A stretch of DNA of 64,000 nt from Vibrio sp. ED004 (GCF_023206395.1 NZ_CP066150.1:1240001-1304000), one strand, 5' to 3'; shown: positions 1 through 8,827, numbered from the stretch's first letter. Translations and numbers: made by a program. The notes: generated by a model not told the origin, from the letters alone.

Positions 1-1394
1 CCCAACCTTACCCCGATGTTGAGCCTGACTTCGAAGCAAACTGGCAAAGCACTGAACATCACGCTGAGGTGTACCTGATCCCGACGGCACCAGAAGCCTT
101 CGCACGTCGTATCGAGCTTGTTCGCCAAGCACAACACTCAATTGATATGACCTACTTCTCTTGGGAGCGTGACACGCTTGGGTTGATGCTTCTAAACGAG
201 CTAAAGCAAGCGGCGGATCGTGAGGTTCATGTCCGACTGACCTTAGATGACTTAATGGTTTTTAATGATAAATGGTTAGCGGAATTGGACTCACACCCCA
301 ATATTGAGATTCGACTGTTCAATCCATTTGAATCACGTAAAGCTGGCTGGGTTGGTCGTGCATTAAACTTCTCCACTCATCAAAAACAACTGGATAATCG
401 GCTTCACGAGAAGTACTTCAATGTTGATCATCACTCGATGATTTTAGGTGGAAGAAACATCGGCAATGATTACTTTGGCTATAGCGAGAATGCCAATTTC
501 TTTGATATGGACGTTTTGTTTCGAGGTGACTTAATCGAGTCTTTCGACAACAATTACCAAGCACTTTGGGACAGCCAATATGTGGTGCCAATTCAAGAGC
601 GAATCAAAGTCAAAGAACAAGGCCAATATAAAGCGTTTACCAAGGCAATAAATAAAGGTGAGAAGAATAAAAAGCCGATCACTTTCGATGTTGAGCAACA
701 GATAGATCGCCTAAGCGAACCAAGGTTTATTAAAGCATCGGTAACCCCTTTATTTGATTCATTAGAGAAGCTCAATGACAACAAGCCCTACTTTCGTCAA
801 CGAACTGAGCACTTAATGAAGCAAAAAGTACCGACACCTTCTAAGGCTGTTATTTCTACGCCTTACATGGTGCCAAGCGATAACCAGTTTGTATTCATCG
901 ATGCACTCAGAAAGAACCAAGCCGAAGTGACCTTACTGACGAATTCATCGGCTTCTAATGATTCGGGCTTTGTACCTGCATATTACGAAAAACACCGTGA
1001 GACTTTACTCGACAAAGGCTTAAGTATCTATGAGTACAAAAGCCAAGCTATCAATGATGACCACTACTTTCATGTTGATACCTACTACCACAACAAGACC
1101 GTAATTTTAGATGAGCGTGTAACCTATATTGGTTCGTCTAACTTTGATCCAAGATCAGACTTTCTCAACGTTGAGTTTGGTGTGTTGATTGACAGTGAAG
1201 AGTTTGCGAAGCAAGTGACACACTACTTAGCTCGTCAGAAAGAGGATTTGTTCTGGGCTGTGACGCGAGAAAAATCAGGTGAGACTATCTGGGCTTCAGG
1301 GGAACAAACACACACTAAGAATCCAAACTACAGTTCATGGAACAAGGTACCAGATTGGTTATTTCGAAAAATGAATGACGAGTTCGAGCTTTAA
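1..1394 (+). CDS. Phospholipase D-family protein (cardiolipin synthase-like), 5' end outside window
   Basis: The frame is already open at base 3, so this is the C-terminal ~463 residues of a longer gene that begins before the window; the in-frame GTG at 69 need not be the start. Two HKD catalytic motifs are visible, HEKYFNVD (near base 405) and HNKTVILD (near base 1089), each fitting HxKxxxxD and followed by a GGRN or GSSN segment. Two such motifs make one active site in phospholipase D, cardiolipin synthase and phosphatidylserine synthase enzymes. The exact substrate cannot be read from sequence; phosphatidyl transfer on envelope lipids is the usual role. The N-terminus, where a signal peptide or lipobox would lie, is not visible. 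A bidirectional terminator follows. Confidence 0.85.
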   Translation, partial: QPYPDVEPDFEANWQSTEHHAEVYLIPTAPEAFARRIELVRQAQHSIDMTYFSWERDTLGLMLLNELKQAADREVHVRLTLDDLMVFNDKWLAELDSHPNIEIRLFNPFESRKAGWVGRALNFSTHQKQLDNRLHEKYFNVDHHSMILGGRNIGNDYFGYSENANFFDMDVLFRGDLIESFDNNYQALWDSQYVVPIQERIKVKEQGQYKAFTKAINKGEKNKKPITFDVEQQIDRLSEPRFIKASVTPLFDSLEKLNDNKPYFRQRTEHLMKQKVPTPSKAVISTPYMVPSDNQFVFIDALRKNQAEVTLLTNSSASNDSGFVPAYYEKHRETLLDKGLSIYEYKSQAINDDHYFHVDTYYHNKTVILDERVTYIGSSNFDPRSDFLNVEFGVLIDSEEFAKQVTHYLARQKEDLFWAVTREKSGETIWASGEQTHTKNPNYSSWNKVPDWLFRKMNDEFEL

Positions 1395-1445
1395 GTGTCG
1401 AGCTTCGAATTTTAGTTTTCAATCTTTCACCTGTCCAAATGCAAA

Positions 1446-1468
1446 AAAGCCGCGTAATTCGCGGCTTT
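1446..1468. terminator. Bidirectional intrinsic terminator
   Basis: AAAGCCGCG / CGCGGCTTT form a perfect 9-bp stem around a 5-base loop, with an A run on the left and T-rich sequence on the right. It sits between the convergent phospholipase D-family and racemase-family genes and can serve both. Confidence 0.85.
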
Positions 1469-1496
1469 CTCATGTGTCAAATACACGTATCTGAGC

Positions 1497-2378
1497 TTAC
1501 AGGCGGTAGGTCATTGCTCTTTTGGCTACGTAGTTCACCATATCAAGCGTTGTGAAGATCGAATTAACATCATTAATGTCGTAATCCACATGTCCACGCT
1601 CAACATCTTGCTCAGCGAGACGATAAATATCAACGACACGCTCAGCTACCGCTTCCATCGGATCAATAAAAGTGACTGTTGGAAATGCCGTTTCAAGTTG
1701 CTTTCTAACCAAAGGAAGTTCCGTACACCCTAGAATAACCGTATCAACACCCTTCTCTACGATGCTTTGAACCGCAACCGCAAGAAGTGCCGCATTACGA
1801 TCAAACTCGCCCGCTTTAATGCCGTTGGTCTCTCGGATTGCTTGCCCACATGCGGTCATCTCGCCTGTCACTTCGCCATAGATAGCGCTATGAACGTTAT
1901 GTTCTTGCTCAAAAGCATCTGGCTTAACGAATACGAGATTGGCGTCAGTTAGGTAACGATCATAGATTCCCGAGTTGTATGTACCGTTGGTGCACAAAAT
2001 ACCGACAATGGATTCAGGGTTCTGCTCTTTGATTTGATCAACCGTAGTTTGAAGCATATCGACGATGTAAACATTGGTATGTTTTTGAACTTCAGGTCTG
2101 AAGTAATGAGCGGTGTTGCAGGTCATTACGCCAAATTGAACATTGGCGTGTTCTAAAATGCACGCTGATTCAATCAGCTCTGGGACAGGGTCGATACCGC
2201 CTTCGTTAATGGCTTCAGAGCGGTCTGGGATGTCTGAATTTTTAACCACAATCATGGCCATGTGGTCTTGGTCTTTAAGCGCGCCGTGTTCAATCTCTTT
2301 CTTAGCGACGATATCTTGGAACAGAGCATCCGCTTCAGGGCCCATGTTACCAAATACACCAAATCGTACCTTTTTCAT
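1497..2378 (-). CDS. Aspartate/glutamate racemase-family protein
   Basis: A 293-residue protein of the cofactor-independent Asp/Glu racemase superfamily. The two catalytic-cysteine neighbourhoods are present: MTCNTAHYF (Cys about residue 87) and ILGCTELPL (Cys about 218), spaced as in aspartate racemases such as RacX/YgeA. The start follows an AAGG Shine-Dalgarno. Substrate is uncertain: broad-specificity amino-acid racemases and hydantoin racemases share this fold, and both cysteines being present argues for racemase over maleate isomerase-type chemistry. It is probably cytoplasmic. It stands alone, 112 bp downstream of the TamA-like gene on the same strand. Confidence 0.85.
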   Translation of the reverse strand: MKKVRFGVFGNMGPEADALFQDIVAKKEIEHGALKDQDHMAMIVVKNSDIPDRSEAINEGGIDPVPELIESACILEHANVQFGVMTCNTAHYFRPEVQKHTNVYIVDMLQTTVDQIKEQNPESIVGILCTNGTYNSGIYDRYLTDANLVFVKPDAFEQEHNVHSAIYGEVTGEMTACGQAIRETNGIKAGEFDRNAALLAVAVQSIVEKGVDTVILGCTELPLVRKQLETAFPTVTFIDPMEAVAERVVDIYRLAEQDVERGHVDYDINDVNSIFTTLDMVNYVAKRAMTYRL

Positions 2379-2489
2379 TGTGTTTACCTTTGTGTTTGCT
2401 AGAGCACAAAGGTTATTACGCTCTTTCGATTTGCTTGAATCCCATTGGATGGATCGTATCCTCGCGAGAGCTTAAACAACGTACAATTC

Positions 2490-4196
2490 TTAGAATTGAG
2501 TACCCAGGGAAAAGTGAATACGAAACTCATCTCCTGCAGGTGCATCTAACCCGTAAGCAAAATCGAGTTTCACAGGCACCAATTGTGAGTTCCAAATCAG
2601 GCTAAGACCTGTGCCTCGCTTCCAATCCGCTTCATCATCAAACGCATCACCAACATCGAGAAACGCGCCCATCCAAATTGAGCGGTAAACCTGATGTTGA
2701 TATTCGAGCCCTGCCGTTAGCATGTAACGTGCACCTGTTAATTCACCGTTGTCATCTTTTGGAGAAATCGATTCATAACCATAGCCTCGTAAATTCCCGT
2801 CGCCACCAGCAAAATAACGCAGTGACGATGGTACATCCGACAACGATTTAGCTATGTTAATGCCGACATTTGAACGGAAATGGAGCTTCTGACTTTCACT
2901 AATATCCCACGAAAGCACACTGTTTCCTTCCAACCGCAACAACCTTGAATCAGAGAACAAACTAGGGTCAGAATACTCAACAGAGTAGATGTGTCGATGA
3001 TTGAGTTCCAATTGATCATTTTTACGATCAACCTGATAAAAACTGATGCCCGGTAACAGTAATTGCGATTGGTCTTCTTCAGAGGCCTGACGGTACTGTT
3101 CATGCAAGTATTTGACGTAAATGGTACTTTGCCAATCCCTGTCTAATTGCCAATAACGTTCAAACTTAAGATCGTTTGAAAAGCTATTGGTGTCTCGATG
3201 ATCAATTCGTTTCGATTCAAACTGGATACCAAAGTAGTCGGTCGTGACCTTCTCCGTGGGGATTTTGTACCCTAACTGCAGTGATTGCTCTTGTTCAGAC
3301 AAATACGTCTGTGTTTCAAAGCTGTGTCCTCTTTGGTTATACCAAGGCTTCGACCAATTTAAAGACGCTCTTAAACCAAGATCGGTAGAATAACCGCCAC
3401 CCACCTGCACAATGTTACGAGAGCTTGGCTCAGCAAGGATTTCGATTGGTACTTCAAGATTGTCATCAAGATGATTAAAGTCACCGTGCACCACGACACT
3501 GCGAAACCACTGCGTTTCAAACAAGTCTGACTGCAGCTCGCCCAGCTTTATCGTGTCAAAGTCGTCCCCTTGTTTGAATGTGGGAATTTTCTCGATACGC
3601 GCAGGTTCAACACCATCATCAGGAATGCTGATAGCGCCAAACTTGTAGCGTGGGCCACTTGAAAAATGCAGGTGAATATTGGCGATGTTTTCGCTAGGAA
3701 TCACTTCGATCTTAGACTCGACAAACCTACCGTCGAAATAGCCTTTACGCTTTGCCAAGGAGAAAATTGCCCGTTTAGTTTGGTCGTATTCTTGGTGAGA
3801 TAATGGTGAGCCTGAATCTAACTGACTATGCACGAGTATTTTGATGAACTCTTCGTCTTTACTCGCTTCACCTGTGACTTTTACGATCGATTCTGCAATG
3901 TACATGACAGGGCCAGAATCGACGTTCAAGGTGAGGTTATCGCTGTCATCAAGTTCGATATCTATCTGAGGGTGATAGTAGCCATAAGGGTTGAGCGCGT
4001 CTTGAACCCGTTTCAATAACTTAGTATGGGATAACTGGGAAGCTTGTACATCAACCAAAGGTTCTAAGTATAACTCTACATTTTCAGTGAGAGTTTTGTT
4101 CAGCCCTGTAATCTTGAAGCCTGCACCTATCGCTGCGGGATGAGTAACCATGAAGAGTGAAGCTACCAATATTACTTGTTTAATCGAGGTCTTCAC
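2490..4196 (-). CDS. TamA-like outer-membrane assembly protein (POTRA plus Omp85 barrel)
   Basis: About 568 residues from the chosen GTG start. A typical signal peptide (KTSIKQVILVASLFM...) ending in an alanine-rich site is followed by POTRA-like repeats (residues ~20-260) and a C-terminal beta-barrel with the Omp85 signature FAGGDGNLRGYGYESISPK, close to the FAGGD-RGY-KSIAPK block of E. coli TamA. It ends in a beta-strand with terminal Phe (FSLGTQF), the usual signal for barrel insertion. An upstream TTG at 4238 would add 14 residues in front of the signal peptide and has no ribosome binding site, so GTG is preferred. In E. coli, tamA is followed by tamB; here the next gene is a racemase homolog, so this is an orphan or second copy. 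Role inferred: insertion of outer-membrane proteins. Confidence 0.85.
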   Translation of the reverse strand: MKTSIKQVILVASLFMVTHPAAIGAGFKITGLNKTLTENVELYLEPLVDVQASQLSHTKLLKRVQDALNPYGYYHPQIDIELDDSDNLTLNVDSGPVMYIAESIVKVTGEASKDEEFIKILVHSQLDSGSPLSHQEYDQTKRAIFSLAKRKGYFDGRFVESKIEVIPSENIANIHLHFSSGPRYKFGAISIPDDGVEPARIEKIPTFKQGDDFDTIKLGELQSDLFETQWFRSVVVHGDFNHLDDNLEVPIEILAEPSSRNIVQVGGGYSTDLGLRASLNWSKPWYNQRGHSFETQTYLSEQEQSLQLGYKIPTEKVTTDYFGIQFESKRIDHRDTNSFSNDLKFERYWQLDRDWQSTIYVKYLHEQYRQASEEDQSQLLLPGISFYQVDRKNDQLELNHRHIYSVEYSDPSLFSDSRLLRLEGNSVLSWDISESQKLHFRSNVGINIAKSLSDVPSSLRYFAGGDGNLRGYGYESISPKDDNGELTGARYMLTAGLEYQHQVYRSIWMGAFLDVGDAFDDEADWKRGTGLSLIWNSQLVPVKLDFAYGLDAPAGDEFRIHFSLGTQF

Positions 4197-4356
4197 GCTG
4201 TTACCCAGTTGCTTAGAACCCGAATAGGTTATGAGCAAAGCGTGAAATCACTGAATCTCATATGAAGGACGCAACCCTACGAACAAACTTGGCTGATTTT
4301 GAATACCAACACAACCGAACTCTAGCTACTTGTTCTACTCAAATTGCAGACACAAA

Positions 4357-4378
4357 AAAGGCGCAATTAAGCGCCTTT
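4357..4378. terminator. Intrinsic terminator after DEAD-box helicase
   Basis: AAAGGCGC / GCGCCTTT stem with a 6-base loop and a preceding A run, giving a U tract on the minus strand just past the helicase stop. Confidence 0.75.
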
Positions 4379-4406
4379 AAAATATCGATTGTTTACTGAA
4401 TCACTA

Positions 4407-5696
4407 TCAGTTGTTTTTAAGCCACACATCTTGGTTTTGTGCTGCTTTCTTCTTCTTTTTCTTCTTGCCTGTGCCAGCAGGTGGCGCAACAGGTTTAAGC
4501 GCTGCTATCAGCTCAGCAACCGCTTCTTCATCGACTTCAAAACCTTCGATTTGCTCACGCTCAAGACGAATCTTGTTCTTCTTCTCGATGATTTTGAAGT
4601 GATGGTAATCTTCGTGATCGATCAGAGATAACGCTAGACCAACCTCTCCTGCACGACCACTTCGGCCAATACGGTGCATGTAGTCTGATGGGCTACGCGG
4701 TAAATCAAAGTTGATAACCACTGGAAGCTTTTCGATATCCAGACCACGTGCCGCGATGTCTGTCGCGATCAGTACGTCAATCTCGCCAGATTTGAAATCT
4801 TCAAGGATACGAGTACGCGAACCCTGACCTTTATCACCGTGGAATACTTCTGCGATGATACCGCGTTTGTATAGCTTGTCTGCTAGGTGTTCACAGCTGT
4901 TCTTTGCATTAACGAAGATCAGCGCTTGGCGCCATTCGTGTTGCTGAATCAGGTGAGCTAACAATGCAGTCTTACGGCCTTTTTCTACTTCGAATACACG
5001 CTGAACCAGTGTGCTCGCATTAGCACTTTGAAGTTGAACTTCAATTGGGTCAGTCAGCAGTTCGTGAGTAAGCGTTTGAACTTGCTCTGGGAACGTTGCA
5101 GAGAACAACAGAGTTTGCTTCTTGCTTGGCAGTAGCTTCAAGATCGCGTCTAGTTCTTCTGTAAAACCAAGGCTTAACATGCGGTCAGCTTCATCAAGCA
5201 CGAGCGTTTTTACTTTATCAAGCTTGATAGCGTTGCTTGAAATAAGGTCAAGTAAACGACCCGGTGTCGCCACCAAGATATCTGTGCCGCCACGTAATGC
5301 TTGCATCTGAGTGTTCACAGACACACCACCAAATACGCAAACAGTCTTAATCGCACCGTTAAAATGCACTGCGTAAGATTTAACGCTGTCAGCAACTTGC
5401 TTAGCCAGTTCACGAGTAGGCACTAAAATAAGGCCAGAAACGAAATTACCTTTGCCTGAACGACGGTCTAAAGGTGCATCTTCATGGATCTGTTGTAACA
5501 GAGGAAGTGCAAATGCAGCGGTTTTACCTGAACCCGTATTTGCGCCTGCAATTAGATCGCATCCTGCTAACACACTTGGAATAACTTGCGCTTGGATAGG
5601 CGTTGGCTGTTGGTATTCAAGCTCGGTAAGACGAGCCATCAAAGGAGAAATTAAGCCAAGATCAGAGAAGTTGGTTGGTGTCGTGGTGTTAGTCAT
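4407..5696 (-). CDS. DEAD-box ATP-dependent RNA helicase (RhlE-like)
   Basis: A 429-residue helicase. The frame is open up to 5828, but homology to the family begins at the ATG at 5696 (MTNTTTPTNFSDLGL), which gives the expected Q-motif spacing. Visible motifs in order: Q motif (PTPIQAQVIP), Walker A (ANTGSGKTAAF), PTRELAKQ, TPGRLLD, the DEAD box (VLDEADRML), SAT, and the C-terminal helicase motif HRIGRSGRAG. A lysine-rich tail (six or more Lys near the C-terminus) suits RNA binding. It unwinds or remodels RNA, probably in ribosome assembly or mRNA decay; the precise partner is not evident. A second RhlE-type helicase is encoded at 28041-29312. Confidence 0.92.
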   Translation of the reverse strand: MTNTTTPTNFSDLGLISPLMARLTELEYQQPTPIQAQVIPSVLAGCDLIAGANTGSGKTAAFALPLLQQIHEDAPLDRRSGKGNFVSGLILVPTRELAKQVADSVKSYAVHFNGAIKTVCVFGGVSVNTQMQALRGGTDILVATPGRLLDLISSNAIKLDKVKTLVLDEADRMLSLGFTEELDAILKLLPSKKQTLLFSATFPEQVQTLTHELLTDPIEVQLQSANASTLVQRVFEVEKGRKTALLAHLIQQHEWRQALIFVNAKNSCEHLADKLYKRGIIAEVFHGDKGQGSRTRILEDFKSGEIDVLIATDIAARGLDIEKLPVVINFDLPRSPSDYMHRIGRSGRAGEVGLALSLIDHEDYHHFKIIEKKNKIRLEREQIEGFEVDEEAVAELIAALKPVAPPAGTGKKKKKKKAAQNQDVWLKNN

Positions 5697-5820
5697 TAAT
5701 TGCAGGAACTCAAAGCTAAAATAATAGCGCGCTATATTAACGTATTTCAGCAGTATTACGTAACTAAATCGCCCCTTTGAAGCCTCTAACAGTAATTTAG
5801 ACCAAGCAGAACGGGACAAA

Positions 5821-5848
5821 GGCGACACAGTAACGGTTTAGTGTCGCC
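5821..5848. terminator. Hairpin, possible terminator of the DUF1223 gene
   Basis: GGCGACAC / GTGTCGCC is a perfect 8-bp stem with a 12-base loop, just beyond the stop of the minus-strand DUF1223 gene. On that strand it is followed by a weak TTTGTCC tract, so termination is plausible but not strong. Confidence 0.45.
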
Positions 5849-5900
5849 CAAACTGCTTTCTTCATAACTCATTGCACTGCCGAAGTTGCACACATTGAGT

Positions 5901-6641
5901 TTAATTCAACCACCCTGCTACCGTCTGTTCAGGTGCATACGAGTTAGGTGCGGTTAACCAGACAGCTACGGCATCAGGCGCTGCAACTAGCGGATCAAAG
6001 TCCACATTGAATTGCCACTCAGATTCACCACGTTGGTAACCATCGTAAACTACGACGAAATCGTGTTCGAGTTTCTTACCTCTGTTTTCGCCCGCTTTGA
6101 CGCTAGTAACTTCGTTCATCGCTAACAAGGCAATATGAGCCACATAATCACCTCTACCTTCATAGCTCACGCTGAACATGTCGCCTTTATGATTGACCGT
6201 CAGCTTGGGGTTATTTTGTTGTGGGATCGAAGGTAACGTTCTATCGAGCCAATTGAAATAACCGCGCCACTCTTTTCCATCAACCACAAAACCCGGAGTA
6301 TAAACCCCGCTTGTCACCCCATAAGCTTTATACAAACGTTGCTTTTGACTGAAGGCTTTGCTCGCGAACTTATCCCCCCAACCGAGGTAATCCCAGTAAT
6401 CGACGTGATACGCGAGTGGGATGACTTGTGTCCAAAGCGCTGGATCATCTTCAAAAGTACTGAGGTAGGCATCAGCAGGTGGACAACTCGAACAGCCTTC
6501 AGAGGTGAACAGTTCGATAACCTGCGCAGGTTGCCCTTCGTTACTCCAGGTTTGTGCATTCGACACTGAAGAGTAGAAGCCGATCGGCAAGGAAAATAAG
6601 CAGAGTTTGATCAATGATGTGTTGTGTTTGGCGTGTGACAT
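5901..6641 (-). CDS. DUF1223 secreted thioredoxin-like protein
   Basis: A 246-residue protein with a signal peptide (hydrophobic residues ~10-28, cut near SNA-QT). The mature N-terminus carries VIELFTSEGCSSCPPAD, the CxxC-containing signature of the DUF1223 family, whose fold resembles thioredoxin. The later VYTPGFVVDG segment contains the cis-proline-like TP seen in thioredoxin folds. Predicted periplasmic; a redox or thiol role is inferred from the fold, and no substrate is known to me. The start is supported by an AGGA box. It is probably transcribed alone, since a terminator lies between it and its upstream neighbour. Confidence 0.82.
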   Translation of the reverse strand: MSHAKHNTSLIKLCLFSLPIGFYSSVSNAQTWSNEGQPAQVIELFTSEGCSSCPPADAYLSTFEDDPALWTQVIPLAYHVDYWDYLGWGDKFASKAFSQKQRLYKAYGVTSGVYTPGFVVDGKEWRGYFNWLDRTLPSIPQQNNPKLTVNHKGDMFSVSYEGRGDYVAHIALLAMNEVTSVKAGENRGKKLEHDFVVVYDGYQRGESEWQFNVDFDPLVAAPDAVAVWLTAPNSYAPEQTVAGWLN

Positions 6642-6721
6642 ACCGTGATCCTCATAGAAGCTACTTATCTAAAGACCGCGATACTTAACACTTTCTTTCA
6701 AATACAAATTGTTTCAGATAC

Positions 6722-6752
6722 AAAAACGCCAGCTAAGAAGCTGGCGTTTTTT
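6722..6752. terminator. Strong bidirectional terminator
   Basis: ACGCCAGCT / AGCTGGCGT 9-bp stem with a 4-base loop, five A before and six T after. It closes the small DUF1127-like gene on the minus strand. Confidence 0.9.
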
Positions 6753-6792
6753 AAATTCTGTCTTTCTTTTATTCTATGCGTTTACGCTGAGA

Positions 6793-6981
6793 TTAACGGT
6801 TGATACCGATATCGCGTTGCATGTGACCAGATAGGTCGCTCGCGTAGTAACTACGTGGAGAGTTGTCTACGAAAAGAATATCGAAAATGTGTGCAATCAA
6901 TCCTTTGAAGTTAACCGAGTAGGTCTTCTTATCCATAGAGTTAGGAACAGCGATAGTATTCATTTGTACTGCTTGAGCCAT
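6793..6981 (-). CDS. Small protein with DUF1127 (YjiS)-like C-terminus
   Basis: 62 residues, with a GAGAGG Shine-Dalgarno before the ATG and a strong terminator after the stop, so it is a genuine single-gene unit. The C-terminus, LSGHMQRDIGINR, matches the Arg-Asp-Ile-Gly ending typical of DUF1127 proteins, several of which bind RNA or influence phosphate and carbon metabolism in alpha-proteobacteria. The N-terminal half is not typical, so assignment to the family is tentative. Mildly basic, no membrane segment. Confidence 0.7.
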   Translation of the reverse strand: MAQAVQMNTIAVPNSMDKKTYSVNFKGLIAHIFDILFVDNSPRSYYASDLSGHMQRDIGINR

Positions 6982-7292
6982 GATTGCCTCTCTATAAATT
7001 TATTTGTGTGTTTCGTTCTGATGACAAGAATAATAGGTGATCTTTTGCAGGTTAAAAAATGACTAAAATTGGATGTTCAGATTAGTTTTTCTAATAAAAC
7101 AAACCATTAACACCGCATCGAATACATATGCATTAGCAGTGATTTAAAATTCAATATAATGCTTAAATCATGCATTTAGTACAAATACCCCTCAAACAAA
7201 AGTGGTCGATGTCACAGAAATTTTACATAAATAAATTTACTGCTTCATCGACCACCTATCTCTTATCGAGTTTTCGATAAGTTATATTTGTT
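6982..7292. other. Intergenic region, AT-rich, with hairpins
   Basis: About 310 bp between two minus-strand genes. The right part carries the 3' hairpins of the TerC gene (7202-7281). The left part should hold the promoter of the 62-residue protein; it is AT-rich and no unambiguous -35/-10 pair or operator stands out. No ORF with a ribosome binding site was seen. Confidence 0.5.
7202..7255 (-). terminator. Long hairpin with U tract downstream of terC/alx
   Basis: GTGGTCGATG (7202-7211) and CATCGACCAC (7246-7255) form a perfect 10-bp stem. The enclosed bases can pair further (CAG-AAATTT against AAATT-CTG). On the minus strand the stem is followed by TTTTG, so it can act as the terC terminator. 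A second small hairpin, CTTATCG / CGATAAG, lies closer to the stop at about 7262-7281. Confidence 0.55.
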
Positions 7293-8294
7293 TTAATTTA
7301 CTTGTTCAATGTCTGGCTTCTTTGCATAAATCGACGCTATAACCGCAATCGTCATCGTTGAAATCAGCACCGCTAAAGACCAGTAAGTTGGGATAGCCCA
7401 TTCACTGTCGACCAATAGCATTTTCACACCGATGAAGACCATGATGAATGCCAGTGCCGGCTTCAAGTAGATGAATTTATCCATCATGCCTTGAAGTACA
7501 AAGTACAATGAACGCAGGCCAAGTAACGCAAACACGTTAGCAGCAAGTACCAAGAACGGTTCTTGTGTTACCGCGAAGATTGCAGGGATAGAGTCCAGTG
7601 CAAACATCACGTCCATGACTGCAATCGCACCAATCACCAACATCATTGGTGTTAGTACCCATTTGGTACCCTGCTTGATCATTAGTGCTGGGCCATGGAA
7701 GTCTTCTGTTACCGGCATGATTTTACGAAGTAGCTTTTCAGGCAGTGTATTCACGCTCTCTTCTTCGCCCTTGTCTAACGCCAGTTTAATACCAGTACCA
7801 ATCAAGAACGCAGCAAACACGTAAAGCACCCAGTGGTATTCAGCCAACAGCTGCGCACCTAATGCGATCATAATTGCACGAAGTACCAATGCACCAATTA
7901 CGCCCCAAAGAAGCGCACGAGGTCGTAGATGCTCAGGAACTTGGTATTGAGCGAAGATCATCGCGAATACAAACAGGTTGTCTACGCTCAGTGATTTCTC
8001 TAGCAAGTAACCGGTAATAAATGACACGGTTGCTTTTTGCGCTGTGTAATCACTATTCGGCGCATAAATGTCCCAAAATAGGTAAATAGAGCCAGCAAAC
8101 AAAAACGCAAGTACAAACCAGAAAACACTCCAGATTGCCGCTTTTTTGATAGTAACGTTGCCGCCACGAGTCTGATAGATATCAATAGAGACAAGAATCA
8201 CCGTCAGCAGGAAAAAGCCCGCATAAGTCGTCATGATCGGCGATGAAAAAAAGGATTCACTATTTGTAGATAATAGAGATTGAGTTGAGTTCAT
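7293..8294 (-). CDS. alx: TerC-family membrane protein, Alx-type Mn(II) exporter
   Basis: 333 residues from the ATG at 8294, which has a GGAGGA box 3-4 bases upstream; the open frame above it is leader RNA. It has about nine hydrophobic membrane segments and the TerC-family acidic motifs LEKSLSVDNLFVFA and VMDVMFALDSIPA, whose Glu/Asp residues lie within the membrane and are expected to bind metal. Family members include E. coli Alx, a manganese exporter, and tellurite-resistance TerC. A yybP-ykoY riboswitch in the leader (8377-8490) strongly supports Mn-responsive expression and a manganese efflux role in the inner membrane. Confidence 0.9.
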   Translation of the reverse strand: MNSTQSLLSTNSESFFSSPIMTTYAGFFLLTVILVSIDIYQTRGGNVTIKKAAIWSVFWFVLAFLFAGSIYLFWDIYAPNSDYTAQKATVSFITGYLLEKSLSVDNLFVFAMIFAQYQVPEHLRPRALLWGVIGALVLRAIMIALGAQLLAEYHWVLYVFAAFLIGTGIKLALDKGEEESVNTLPEKLLRKIMPVTEDFHGPALMIKQGTKWVLTPMMLVIGAIAVMDVMFALDSIPAIFAVTQEPFLVLAANVFALLGLRSLYFVLQGMMDKFIYLKPALAFIMVFIGVKMLLVDSEWAIPTYWSLAVLISTMTIAVIASIYAKKPDIEQVN

Positions 8295-8376
8295 TATTCC
8301 TCCGGGCGGAAGAACTGTACAAAGACCTTCCGCAAACAAAGCATATCAAGCTCCATTACGGATCTTGACTGTGATT

Positions 8377-8490
8377 GCGTTGGTCTCGTTGAAGTGAAAT
8401 ATGGGATTTCACCTTTACATACCGGATAGACACTTGGTTGGCCTAACGAGATGACGATATGTAAACTTGCGCTAACTACTCCCCAAACGC
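8377..8490 (-). promoter_or_regulatory. yybP-ykoY manganese riboswitch upstream of alx/terC
   Basis: On the minus strand the leader contains TTTGGGGAGTAG, the hallmark of the yybP-ykoY aptamer, then CGTCATCTCGTTAGGCC and, 3', AACGAGACCAACGC. GCGTT (8490-8486) pairs with AACGC (8381-8377) to close the outer helix, CTCGTT pairs with AACGAG inside it, and a GTGAAAT/ATTTCAC hairpin forms another arm. This class senses Mn(II) and lies upstream of alx and mntP in E. coli. It ends about 80 bases before the alx start, leaving room for an expression platform at the GGAGG site. Confidence 0.85.
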
Positions 8491-8731
8491 GTGGATAATA
8501 TTCCCCTAACTTTGTTTCGTCTAGATAAATTTGCAGAAATAAATAAAAAAGAAGCAAAAAGCTCCTTATTTATTTCTATCGGCTTGTCAAAACGACACTC
8601 GTATCGATTCCAAGAATACGATGAACAGGTTTTGCCCTATTCCCGTTATTCAATCAAACTGCTCGCGAGTACCTTTTGTGTGCAGCTTGTCAGAAAGTGC
8701 ATCTCAAACCGCATGTGTTATAAACCTATAG

Positions 8732-8827
8732 TTATAAACCTGCTGTTGGTACTAAGTACACTAATGCAGACCAAACCGACACCCAACCAACAACGGCAGC
8801 CGCGTCTAACCAATCTTTCCTATCCAT
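8732..8827 (-). CDS. 31-residue small membrane protein
   Basis: ATG at 8827 with a perfect GGAGG box 6 bases upstream. The product begins MDRKDWLDAAAVVGW and continues as one hydrophobic helix rich in Val, Trp, Ala and Leu, ending in VPTAGL. Charged N-terminus plus one membrane span is typical of small inner-membrane proteins. I do not recognise the family. It lies between the 5'-nucleotidase gene and the manganese riboswitch, and no terminator separates it clearly from the latter. It is supported by the ribosome site and composition, not by homology. Confidence 0.6.
   Translation of the reverse strand: MDRKDWLDAAAVVGWVSVWSALVYLVPTAGL

Noticed and set aside
593..784. 63-codon minus-strand frame inside the phospholipase D-family gene
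   Set aside because: Antisense shadow, no ribosome site or recognisable product.
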